NCBI GenBank assembly: GCA_946623365.1
Contig: CAMORE010000044.1
Span: forward strand, 1-14,777
Length of the DNA stretch: 14,777 nt
From: an uncultured Acinetobacter sp.
GTDB taxonomy: Bacteria > Cyanobacteriota > Vampirovibrionia > Gastranaerophilales > Gastranaerophilaceae
Reading direction: 5' to 3'
Positions 7,286-13,462 of the stretch are shown piece by piece (the stretch's first letter is position 1; each line of letters begins with the position of its first letter). A program made the translations under genes and the position numbers. The notes under the pieces were generated by a model. The model was not told the origin of the DNA. It was given only the letters and a program-made list of their open reading frames with translations, and made no database searches.

Positions 7286-8212
7286 ATGGACGATTTTAAG
7301 CACTATACAGTAATGCTGAATGAAGCAGTTGATGCTCTGGAATGTCAGGATGGCAAAATTTATGTTGATTGCACTCTTGGCGGCGGCGGGCATAGCGAAT
7401 TAATTTTAAAAAGAATTCAACCAAACGGAAGATTGATATCTTTTGATATTGATGAAGAAGCCATCGCTCATTCAAAAGAAAGATTAAAAAATTACAAAAA
7501 TATAACAATAGTAAAATCATCTTATACAAATATAAAAGAGGAATTAGAAAAGCTCGGCATTTCAAAAATCACCGGCGGAGTAATTCTGGATTTAGGGGCA
7601 TCCTATCATCAGCTAACAAAAAAAGAAAGAGGTTTTTCTTTTTCTAAAGATGCTCCGTTAGATATGAGATTTGATATGGATTCTGATTTCAGTGCGTATG
7701 ATGTTATTAATTCATACAAAGAAGACGATTTAGTAAGGATATTTAGTGAGTATGGAGAAGAAAGGTTTTCGAAGCGGATTGCAAAATCGATTGTCGAAAC
7801 TCGAAGGGCTAAGCCGATTAGAACAACAAAAGAGCTGGCTGATATTATTGTCAAAGCGACTCCTCATATTAAGTCTTCTATACACCCTGCTACAAGAGTG
7901 TTTCAGGCTATTAGGATAGAAGTTAACGGAGAGTTAAAAAATGTAAAGAAAGTTTTACATGACATATTGGCATTACTCGATGTAGGTGGTATAATTTCTG
8001 TTATAAGTTTTCATTCGTTAGAGGATAGAATTGTAAAACAATTCTTTAAGTTTGAAAGCCAAAAATGCAGATGTAATAATATAATTTGCACCTGCGAACC
8101 GCCAAAGATAGAGCTTGTAAACAAAAAGCCTATAGTAGCGGGGGAGATTGAATTAAAAGAAAATCCGCCATCAAGGAGTGCTAAATTAAGGGTTGTAAGG
8201 TGCATCAGATAA
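7286..8212 (+). CDS. rsmH: 16S rRNA (cytosine-1402 N4) methyltransferase RsmH
   Basis: RsmH (MraW) methylates N4 of C1402 in the ribosomal P site using SAM. Family blocks in order are HYTVMLNEAV (6-15), the SAM-binding DCTLGGGGHS (28-37), ERGFSF (114-119), PLDMRFD (124-130), EYGEERFSKRIAKSIV (155-170), HPATRVFQAIRIEVNGEL (200-217), SFHSLEDRIVKQFF (241-254) and a C-terminal CRC...CTC pair. The length (308) is normal. The usual DLGVSSPQLD reads DLGASYHQLT (102-111), a departure in a well-conserved stretch. The ATG has no Shine-Dalgarno. It is followed by an FtsL-like gene, as in dcw clusters, but mraZ and the ftsI/mur genes are absent nearby. Confidence 0.95.
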   Translation: MDDFKHYTVMLNEAVDALECQDGKIYVDCTLGGGGHSELILKRIQPNGRLISFDIDEEAIAHSKERLKNYKNITIVKSSYTNIKEELEKLGISKITGGVILDLGASYHQLTKKERGFSFSKDAPLDMRFDMDSDFSAYDVINSYKEDDLVRIFSEYGEERFSKRIAKSIVETRRAKPIRTTKELADIIVKATPHIKSSIHPATRVFQAIRIEVNGELKNVKKVLHDILALLDVGGIISVISFHSLEDRIVKQFFKFESQKCRCNNIICTCEPPKIELVNKKPIVAGEIELKENPPSRSAKLRVVRCIR

Positions 8213-8254
8213 GATTGATTTAGCGGCGGAGAGAGAAGTTATATAGTTGGGGAA

Positions 8255-8278
8255 AGGAGCGATTGCTCCTATAGGAGA
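8255..8278 (+). promoter_or_regulatory. Possible RNA switch at the ftsL-like start: paired AGGAG sites
   Basis: AGGAGC (8255-8260) can pair with GCTCCT (8265-8270) in a 4-nt-loop hairpin. The same CTCC can instead face the second AGGAGA (8273-8278), since CTCCTATAGGAG (8266-8277) is itself palindromic. The second AGGAG lies 7 nt before TTG 8286, the most likely start of the next gene. The upstream hairpin would leave that ribosome-binding site free, and the alternative fold would occlude it. The pairing is seen in the sequence; the regulatory role is inference. Confidence 0.3.
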
Positions 8279-8285
8279 TTTACTT

Positions 8286-8822
8286 TTGGTTGCAGAAGTA
8301 AGAATAAAGTCCAATAACAATGGAATAGGTCTGGATAGTTTAATAAAAAAACTTGCAGGAGAAACAAAGCGAGAATATGTATATCAGGAGACATACGCTC
8401 GCAAAGCTTTTGTAGATAAATCTGTTCAAAAACTTATTAATAATAGTATAATAGAAGGGTACTTTCCGAAGGAGAATCTGGTTCGAGACATGGCAATTAA
8501 AAGAGTCAATAAGTCACTGTGTATAATTTTAGCAATCCTTATTACAGTCGTTGTAATAAGTTACTATTTTGTTATATCCTGCGAAGTAAAATTGAATGAA
8601 TTAAGTCGTCAAACGGTAATTTTAAACAATGAAAATGAAGAGCTGCAAAATAAGCTTGATAGTTTAAAATCTTTCAACAATGTGGATAAAACTCTACAGC
8701 AAAACAATTTACTTCAAAGACCTGGGCAAGTTATTGAAACACAAGAAGTTCAAGCTTCATCTGAAAATACAGGAAAAAGCACATCCAGACAGCGAGTATT
8801 CAATCACGCAATAGGTTTTTAA
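8286..8822 (+). CDS. FtsL-like bitopic membrane protein with coiled coil
   Basis: This looks like a small division protein of the FtsL/DivIC type: a cytoplasmic N-terminus, one membrane span (SLCIILAILITVVVISYYFVI) and then a periplasmic coiled coil (KLNELSRQTVILNNENEELQ...) with a polar tail. Position right after rsmH matches ftsL in dcw clusters; sequence identity itself is too low for me to be certain. I chose TTG 8286 because AGGAGA lies 7 nt upstream. The frame is open back to another TTG at 8247, giving 191 residues. An ATG at 8490 would give a classical FtsL size of 111 residues, but its AAGGAG is 15 nt away. With the chosen start the cytoplasmic part is about 75 residues, longer than usual. 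A small membrane coiled-coil protein of other function is the alternative. Confidence 0.65.
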   Translation: MVAEVRIKSNNNGIGLDSLIKKLAGETKREYVYQETYARKAFVDKSVQKLINNSIIEGYFPKENLVRDMAIKRVNKSLCIILAILITVVVISYYFVISCEVKLNELSRQTVILNNENEELQNKLDSLKSFNNVDKTLQQNNLLQRPGQVIETQEVQASSENTGKSTSRQRVFNHAIGF

Positions 8823-8906
8823 AAATAAATTGTAAATACTAAAATACCCCAAAAAGAATTTCTAACCGACAAATACAATAAAACAAAAAATAGAGTACCG
8901 ATAATC

Positions 8907-8935
8907 TTTACATTTACCTTGCTTTATGGTCTAAT
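8907..8935 (+). promoter_or_regulatory. ndk promoter
   Basis: TTTACA (8907-8912), a 17-nt spacer and TCTAAT (8930-8935) give a 5/6 match to each sigma-70 box with ideal spacing. The start of transcription would be near 8942, giving a leader of about 35 nt with AAGGAG at 8966-8971. This is the best promoter in the window. The rest of the 8823-8976 gap shows no gene or terminator hairpin. Confidence 0.6.
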
Positions 8936-8976
8936 AGAGTTGGTGAGGAAATATACATTTAAATTAAGGAGAGATT

Positions 8977-9465
8977 ATGGCAAAAGAAGAAAGAACATTC
9001 GTTGCAATTAAGCCGGACGGTGTAAAAAGAGGCTTGATAGGCAGAGTTATTCAAAGATTTGAAGATAAAGGTTTTAAAATTGTAGGAATGAAGCTTTTGC
9101 AAGTCACTCCTGAACTTGCCGCAAAACACTATGAAGAACACAAAGGAAAACCTTTTTATAACAGATTAATTTATTATATAACCAGTGCACCTATTGTAGC
9201 AATGGTAATTGAAGGATATAATGCCGTTGAAAGCGTTCGCCACACAGTAGGTGCAACAAATCCTTTAAATGCTGATGTAGGAACTATTCGCGCTGATTTT
9301 GGACAAATTATGGAATATAATATTGTCCACGCTTCTGATTCACCTGCAAGCGCAGAAAGAGAAATTGATATTTACTTTAAGCCGGAAGAAATTTACGATA
9401 ATTGGCAATCTATGTCAGAAATTATTGCTTATGATGAAGAGCGTTACAACCAAAGAGGAATCTAG
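8977..9465 (+). CDS. ndk: Nucleoside diphosphate kinase
   Basis: Ndk transfers the terminal phosphate of ATP to other nucleoside diphosphates through a phosphohistidine, balancing NTP and dNTP pools in the cytoplasm. The sequence shows FVAIKPDGVKRGLIG (8-22), GATNPLNADVGTIRADFG (92-109) and the active-site NIVHASDSPASAEREI (115-130) with His118. The length of 162 is slightly above the usual 140-150, owing to a C-terminal stretch (NWQSMSEIIAYDEERYNQRGI). AAGGAG lies 5 nt before the ATG, and a strong promoter stands just upstream. It appears to be a single-gene unit. Confidence 0.97.
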   Translation: MAKEERTFVAIKPDGVKRGLIGRVIQRFEDKGFKIVGMKLLQVTPELAAKHYEEHKGKPFYNRLIYYITSAPIVAMVIEGYNAVESVRHTVGATNPLNADVGTIRADFGQIMEYNIVHASDSPASAEREIDIYFKPEEIYDNWQSMSEIIAYDEERYNQRGI

Positions 9466-9515
9466 CCAAAGATACAGAGTGTAAATTGGTACATAGAGGT
9501 AAATTGGGGGTAAAT

Positions 9516-9556
9516 ATTTGTAACAAAAATAATTGTATTCGTTACAAATTTGTAAT
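9516..9556 (+). promoter_or_regulatory. Candidate NrtR-type operator: three ATTTGTAA half-sites
   Basis: ATTTGTAAC (9516-9524) faces GTTACAAAT (9541-9549), a perfect 9-bp inverted repeat with a 16-nt gap. The second half-site is also part of a perfect 14-bp palindrome, TTACAAATTTGTAA (9542-9555). The palindrome overlaps the predicted -35 of the following Nudix-type regulator gene, as expected for autoregulation. That this protein binds here is inference. Confidence 0.5.
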
Positions 9557-9570
9557 CTTTATTATACAAT
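9542..9570 (+). promoter_or_regulatory. Probable nrtR promoter
   Basis: TATACAAT (9563-9570) is a good -10 region. A 17-nt spacer back from TACAAT (9565-9570) reaches TTACAA (9542-9547), a weak -35 that lies inside the palindrome. A promoter with a poor -35 buried in an operator fits repressor control. Confidence 0.4.
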
Positions 9571-9626
9571 TGTCCTATGGGTAGGTAAGAGCAAATAAAG
9601 TATTATATTTACCCAGAGGTGAATGA

Positions 9627-10304
9627 ATGTTTAATGAAATAAAAACACACGAAATTACTGTAGATATTGTTATTTTAACAATTAAAGAAAACGCATTACA
9701 GGTGTTATTGGTTAAAAGAAATAATGAGCCCTTTAAAGATAAGTGGGCAATTCCAGGCGGGTATGTAAGAATGTCCGAGAATCTGGACGAAGCAGCAATG
9801 CGCGTGTTAAAAGAAAAAACTAATGTTGAAAACATTTATTTGGAACAGCTTTATACATTTGGTGACCCCCTCAGACACCCTGTATCACGTGTAATTACAT
9901 GTGCGTACTTTGCGCTTATTCGTTCTGAAGATGTAGAAGTTGTTACATCTGATGACTTGGCTTGGCATAAAGTTTTTGACTTGCCGCCGCTTGCATTTGA
10001 CCACAAGGAAATTATAGAGTATTCTCTGAAAAGAACACGTGAAAGATTAGAGATGTGTCCTGTTGCATATCAATTATTAAATGAAAAGTTTACATTGACT
10101 GAAATGCAAAAAGCTTACGAGATGATTATGCAAAAGAAACTTGATAAGCGTAATTTCAGAAAAAAAGTTATTACAACTGAAGGTTTAAGAGAATTAAATG
10201 AATTTTCTAAATCTTCTTCAAAAAGGCCTGCACGACTTTATACATTTGACAATATTAAATTGAATTCAAAACGTGCACACTTTATTAAAAAGGAGAAAAA
10301 ATAA
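9627..10304 (+). CDS. nrtR: NrtR-like transcriptional regulator with degenerate Nudix domain
   Basis: The protein has an N-terminal Nudix fold (about 8-140) and a C-terminal winged-helix region (about 145-210), the layout of NrtR regulators of NAD metabolism that sense ADP-ribose or related NAD derivatives. Family blocks seen are VLLVKRNNEPFKDKWAIPGG, YLEQLYTFGDPLRHP, DLPPLAFDHKEII, FTLTEMQKAYE and LDKRNFRKKV. The Nudix box from Gly45 reads GX5E...RVLKEKTNV, where REUXEEXGU is expected: the first Glu is Val60, the second Glu of EE is Lys64 and Gly is Asn66. It is thus probably not a hydrolase but a ligand sensor, as reported for many NrtR proteins. GAGGTGA precedes the ATG. It is followed after 2 nt by secG, with nadD close by, the natural target. 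An unrelated Nudix-derived regulator of sugar genes is the main alternative. Confidence 0.85.
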   Translation: MFNEIKTHEITVDIVILTIKENALQVLLVKRNNEPFKDKWAIPGGYVRMSENLDEAAMRVLKEKTNVENIYLEQLYTFGDPLRHPVSRVITCAYFALIRSEDVEVVTSDDLAWHKVFDLPPLAFDHKEIIEYSLKRTRERLEMCPVAYQLLNEKFTLTEMQKAYEMIMQKKLDKRNFRKKVITTEGLRELNEFSKSSSKRPARLYTFDNIKLNSKRAHFIKKEKK

Positions 10305-10306
10305 CA

Positions 10307-10531
10307 ATGTTAAAATTACTTTGGACAATAATGGTTATATCAGCACTTTTAATGATAGTTTTAATTCTTATGCATTCTCCGAAGGGTGACGGAATTGCAG
10401 GGATAGGAAACGCTGCACAAATGTTCACTTCGCAAAAAAGTGCAGAAAAAGGCTTAAATAAATTAACCGGTATTGTTGCATTGGTATTTATTGTTTGTGT
10501 ATTTTTACTTGGTTTTGGTATAGTACATTAA
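10307..10531 (+). CDS. secG: Protein-export membrane protein SecG
   Basis: SecG is the small non-essential subunit of the SecYEG translocon and assists SecA-driven export. The 74 residues have two membrane helices (about 3-22 and 53-73) joined by the typical HSPKGDGIAGIGNAAQMFTSQ loop (23-43), with the conserved GxG and F positions of the family. It starts 2 nt after the nrtR stop, and its ribosome-binding site (AAAGGAG) lies inside the end of nrtR, so the two are translated from one mRNA. I see no strong terminator before nadD. Confidence 0.9.
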   Translation: MLKLLWTIMVISALLMIVLILMHSPKGDGIAGIGNAAQMFTSQKSAEKGLNKLTGIVALVFIVCVFLLGFGIVH

Positions 10532-10620
10532 TTACCTGTTAATTTTGCACATATTTTTCACAAAATATTTTAATTTAAACTCCGTTCAATCTTATGAACA
10601 GTTTTAATAAAAACAATTTT

Positions 10621-10631
10621 TGGTATAGAAT
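10621..10631 (+). promoter_or_regulatory. Extended -10 promoter abutting nadD
   Basis: TGGTATAGAAT contains the extended -10 TGn motif followed by TATAGA/TAGAAT. The nadD ATG is at 10638, so transcription would start at or next to the ATG. There is no Shine-Dalgarno in front of nadD. No good -35 is visible, which is common for extended -10 promoters. Confidence 0.4.
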
Positions 10632-10637
10632 GTTGCT

Positions 10638-11195
10638 ATGAATATTTGTATTTTTCCGGGAACATTCAATCCGATTCATTTGGCTCATATTAATATGGCT
10701 AATATTGCTTTGGAAAAATTTGGTTTTGACAAAATAATTTTCATTCCGGCTTATATTCCGCCCCATAAACAAATAGATAACAATCTTGCTAAACACAGAT
10801 TCAATATGGTAAATCTTGTATGTGATAAAAATCCGAAATTTGAGCTCTCTGACATTGAATATAAATCTGAAAGTAAATCATATACAATTATTACAGTAAA
10901 AAAAATACGTGAATTATATAATATAAACGAAAAACTTAATATGATAATCGGGACAGATGCTTTTTCAAAAATAAAAAGCTGGTATAAAACGGATGAATTA
11001 AAAGAGTTAGTGCATTTTATAGTATTCCCGAGAGGAAATGACACCATAGATAGCAAAAGATTTTCAGAATATAGCTATGAATTAATCAATACAGAAAAAA
11101 TAGATATTTCATCTACCGAATTAAGAGAACAACACAAAGGTAAAACTTCAAACGAAGTAAAGGAATATATTATAAAAAATGGATTATACAATTGA
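10638..11195 (+). CDS. nadD: Nicotinate-nucleotide adenylyltransferase NadD
   Basis: NadD joins nicotinate mononucleotide and ATP to give deamido-NAD, the step shared by de novo and salvage NAD synthesis. The nucleotidyltransferase signature is GTFNPIHLAH (8-17, His14 and His17). IPPHK (40-44), GTDAF (105-109), the family's G-D position, and the C-terminal ISSTELR (157-163) that closes the ATP site are present. The length of 185 is slightly short but complete. It overlaps yqeK by 17 nt, so the two are co-translated. It lies downstream of an NrtR-like regulator and secG, suggesting NAD-responsive control, although it also has its own likely promoter. The start has no ribosome-binding site. Confidence 0.94.
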   Translation: MNICIFPGTFNPIHLAHINMANIALEKFGFDKIIFIPAYIPPHKQIDNNLAKHRFNMVNLVCDKNPKFELSDIEYKSESKSYTIITVKKIRELYNINEKLNMIIGTDAFSKIKSWYKTDELKELVHFIVFPRGNDTIDSKRFSEYSYELINTEKIDISSTELREQHKGKTSNEVKEYIIKNGLYN

Positions 11196-11754
11196 TTATA
11201 TAAAAAATTGGCTTAATGCCAATTTAAATGAAGAGCGATACGAGCATTCATTAGGAACAGCAGAGTGTGCGGAACAAATGGCTGTAAAGTTTGGTGCGGA
11301 TAAAGAGAAAGCATATTTAGCAGGTCTGATTCATGATTGCGCAAAATGTTTACCTAAAAATGAAACAAATGAAATATTAAAAATAATTAATCTTGAAGAT
11401 GGAGAATTGGAAAATCCCAAAACTCATCACGCACCGGTTGGTGCATATCTTGCAAAAAAAGAATTTAACGTCACTGATTCTGAAATATTGTCTTCAATCC
11501 GCTGGCATACGATAGGAAAATCCGATATGACAAATTTTGAAAAAATTATATTTATTGCAGATAAAATAGAATCAAGAACACGTCCCGATGAATATGCAAA
11601 TCCGATAAGAGAAGCACTTAACAATAATGGATTAGATAATGCTCTTTTTGTTTGTTACAAAAACACGATAAAAAGCCTTGCAGAAAGAGAACTTACAATT
11701 TGTACTTCAACAATTGATTTGTATAATGAATTGTTGCATAAAATTCAGCGATAA
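11179..11754 (+). CDS. yqeK: HD-domain diadenosine tetraphosphatase, YqeK family
   Basis: YqeK proteins are HD-domain, metal-dependent hydrolases that split Ap4A symmetrically into two ADP, clearing an alarmone-like nucleotide. The metal ligands expected of the HD fold are visible: His23 (RYEHSLG), His52-Asp53 (LIHDCAK), His83/His84 (KTHHAPVGA), His110 (RWHT) and Asp128 (FIADKIES). The 191-residue length is normal. The start overlaps the end of nadD by 17 nt; an AAAGGAA lies about 14 nt upstream within nadD. nadD-yqeK is a conserved pair in Firmicutes and cyanobacteria, usually followed by rsfS. Here rsfS is missing and flagellar genes follow after 82 nt. Confidence 0.93.
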   Translation: MDYTIDYIKNWLNANLNEERYEHSLGTAECAEQMAVKFGADKEKAYLAGLIHDCAKCLPKNETNEILKIINLEDGELENPKTHHAPVGAYLAKKEFNVTDSEILSSIRWHTIGKSDMTNFEKIIFIADKIESRTRPDEYANPIREALNNNGLDNALFVCYKNTIKSLAERELTICTSTIDLYNELLHKIQR

Positions 11755-11794
11755 TAAAATATCCTCTAAACAGTTGATGTCTTTATACTTAAAA

Positions 11795-11916
11795 TCCTCT
11801 ATTATACGTATGGAATATCGTAGGGATTAGGTAGGTATGATAGATTCTATATTTATGGATGAATTATATAAAGAGTATTCTTGGTTTGACTCTGTTTTTA
11901 CGCCTATAATAGAGGA
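11795..11916 (+). repeat. Distant 12-bp inverted repeat around the SpoA-gene start
   Basis: TCCTCTATTATA (11795-11806) is the exact reverse complement of TATAATAGAGGA (11905-11916). The first copy is upstream of the gene and the second is inside its coding region. On a transcript reading through from yqeK they could pair and enclose the ribosome-binding site and start codon. The 11755-11836 gap has no other clear signal; possible -35/-10 boxes (TTGATG 11774, TATTAT 11800) are 20 nt apart and unconvincing. Confidence 0.5.
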
Positions 11917-12946
11917 CTGCAGCAAAGAATTCTTTTTTGATGGCTTGGAATACAAACTCGCATCATTGAGTACCAACATGAACGTACTTGCACAAAATGA
12001 TACATTTTTTGTTACCAAAGTAAAAATAAATGCAAAAAATGATGTATACATAAGAATCTCGCAAGATGCCATAAATGTAATTCTTGATAAAGTTTTGGGG
12101 AAAAATAACAGAAAGTTTGAGTTAACGGAAGTTTCCGAATTAGAAGCAAAAATTATAACAGGTTTTAATGATTTTCTATATGATTCTCTGGCTCCGAACT
12201 TTAGTATTGATCCGCAAAGAAGATATACCGAAATTTTACATTTAACATATTTCGTAAAAAGTGAAAGCTCTGATTCTGCCGCGAAGTTTATTATAACTTT
12301 ACCAAAGGAAATTCTGAAACCTGAACCAATCTCAACAGATAAACATTCGTTTACGGATATGGATTTTCTTGATTGCATGGTGGATGCAAGTTTTTATATA
12401 GGTTCTACAACTTTCCCAATGGCAGATATCAAGCGTTTAGAGCCGGGAGATGTGGTTGTTTTTGAACATAGTAATTCTTCTGAGATGACACTAATCACGT
12501 CAGAAGTTAATCAAAAATTTAAAATACGACCTAATTCTAATATAGTTGAACCTTATGATGCAGTAAGCACGAACGGTATGGAGGATAATATGAATGATTC
12601 TAATTTATGGGATAGTATACAAGTAGACATGTCTGCTGAATTTGATAAAGTTAAAGTTCCTTTGGGAGATTTAAAAAGCATTGAAGAAGGTTTGATTGTA
12701 GACTTATGTTCTGTTTACGACAATAAAGTTTCGCTCAAAGTTGGCGGAAAGTTTGTTGCATCAGGTGAACTTGTAATTATTAACGATCGTTTTGGTGTCA
12801 GAATTCAAGAAGTATCCGAATCAAACCCTAATGCTTCATTGCCAGAAAATGAAGAACCTGCTCAAGATCAGGCTCAAGAAGGAGAAGATTTTGACTACAG
12901 CGATTTTGAAGTTGAAGAACACGCTGAAGAAAATAAGGAAGGTTGA
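11837..12946 (+). CDS. FliM/FliN family motor-switch protein with two SpoA domains
   Basis: This is a cytoplasmic switch (C-ring) component for the flagellum or a related type III export apparatus. A FliM-like front region (about 10-165, including VLDKVLGK...FELTEVSELEAKIITGFNDFL) is followed by SpoA domain 1 (about 178-232: MVDASFYIGSTTFPMADIKRL...) and SpoA domain 2 (about 258-326, IQVDMSAEFDKVKVPLGDL...GELVIINDRFGVRIQEV). The second domain is a very good FliN match. An acidic tail (330-369) ends the protein. Two SpoA domains in one chain is the layout of injectisome SctQ; flagella usually have separate FliM and FliN. An internal start at Met252 probably yields the FliN part alone. The ATG follows TAGGTAGGT directly, a poorly spaced ribosome-binding site. 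It heads the fliO-fliP-fliQ run. Confidence 0.82.
   Translation: MIDSIFMDELYKEYSWFDSVFTPIIEDCSKEFFFDGLEYKLASLSTNMNVLAQNDTFFVTKVKINAKNDVYIRISQDAINVILDKVLGKNNRKFELTEVSELEAKIITGFNDFLYDSLAPNFSIDPQRRYTEILHLTYFVKSESSDSAAKFIITLPKEILKPEPISTDKHSFTDMDFLDCMVDASFYIGSTTFPMADIKRLEPGDVVVFEHSNSSEMTLITSEVNQKFKIRPNSNIVEPYDAVSTNGMEDNMNDSNLWDSIQVDMSAEFDKVKVPLGDLKSIEEGLIVDLCSVYDNKVSLKVGGKFVASGELVIINDRFGVRIQEVSESNPNASLPENEEPAQDQAQEGEDFDYSDFEVEEHAEENKEG
12580..12584 (+). promoter_or_regulatory. Strong internal Shine-Dalgarno between the two SpoA domains
   Basis: GGAGG, with 5 nt before the in-frame ATG at 12590 (Met252 of the long protein). It is better than the ribosome-binding site of the full-length gene and falls in the linker, where a protein-coding constraint for these bases is not obvious (NGMEDNM). 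Confidence 0.65.
12590..12946 (+). CDS. Probable internal product: free FliN-like SpoA protein, 118 aa
   Basis: Translation from Met252 would give a 118-residue protein, MNDSNLWDSIQVDMS..., holding exactly one complete SpoA domain plus the acidic tail. FliN proteins have this size and start pattern (a short acidic leader, then 'L..IPVDVTVELG...'). In injectisomes, SctQ genes (YscQ, Spa33, SpaO) are known to make such a C-terminal product from an internal start, and it assembles with the full-length protein. The same frame and stop are used. Evidence is the site, spacing and domain boundary; expression is not shown. Confidence 0.55.
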   Translation: MNDSNLWDSIQVDMSAEFDKVKVPLGDLKSIEEGLIVDLCSVYDNKVSLKVGGKFVASGELVIINDRFGVRIQEVSESNPNASLPENEEPAQDQAQEGEDFDYSDFEVEEHAEENKEG

Positions 12947-13001
12947 TTTAATACAAATAATCATTAATAAAATATAAAATAAAAAACTTGAGGATGTAAA
13001 A

Positions 13002-13439
13002 ATGGGATATATTGCAAATTTTATCGTTTATACGCTTGCCATGGTCGGAGTTATTGTTGTTGCTCTTTTGGTATTTAAAAATGCAACTTCCGTTAATTGC
13101 GGGAAAAACTCAAAATTTTTAAAAGTGTTAGATACCATTTCTCTCGGACAAAGAAAAACTCTATATATAGTTGCAGCCGGTGATGAAAGATTTTTAATAG
13201 CAGGGGATGTCAATAACACCTGCCTTATTTCCAAATTGGAGAATTCCGAAAATAATTCTGCTGAAGCTCCGGCAGAGATAAATTCAGCAAAACCTATCAG
13301 CTCTTTTCAGGCTACTTTGGAATCTTTACCGAAAAAAAGCTATATGGATAAATCAAATTTAGGAATTACATCCAGTTTATTAAATACAAAAAAAAGTAAT
13401 TCAGTAATAAGGAATTTTGCAGATATTTTGAAACAATAA
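13002..13439 (+). CDS. fliO: Flagellar biosynthesis protein FliO
   Basis: FliO is a bitopic membrane chaperone that helps assemble the FliP ring of the flagellar export gate; it is not part of injectisomes, so it marks this cluster as flagellar. One membrane helix (about 5-25) is followed by the typical short beta-rich region LDTISLGQRKTLYIVAAGDERFLIAG (43-68) and a polar low-complexity C-terminus (80-145). The length of 145 is normal. GAGG lies 8 nt before the ATG. It follows the SpoA gene by 55 nt and precedes fliP by 23 nt. Confidence 0.82.
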   Translation: MGYIANFIVYTLAMVGVIVVALLVFKNATSVNCGKNSKFLKVLDTISLGQRKTLYIVAAGDERFLIAGDVNNTCLISKLENSENNSAEAPAEINSAKPISSFQATLESLPKKSYMDKSNLGITSSLLNTKKSNSVIRNFADILKQ

Positions 13440-13462
13440 TAATTAACAAGAAAAGGATAAAA

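Noticed and set aside
9627..10304. Active Nudix hydrolase (ADP-ribose pyrophosphatase)
   Set aside because: The Nudix box lacks essential Glu residues and the protein has an NrtR-type winged-helix C-terminus.
10584..10605. GTTCA/TGAAC hairpin followed by TTTT between secG and nadD
   Set aside because: The stem is only five pairs, followed by a mismatch and a T-run of four; too weak to call a terminator.
11755..11836. A flagellar sigma-28 or sigma-54 promoter before the SpoA gene
   Set aside because: Neither TAAA...GCCGATAA nor GG...GC boxes are present, and the sigma-70 candidates have a 20-nt spacer.
11827..12378. Open minus-strand frame of 183 codons opposite the SpoA gene
   Set aside because: The plus strand encodes a convincing FliM-like protein here; the antisense translation is Cys/Ser/Phe-rich without domain pattern or ribosome-binding site.
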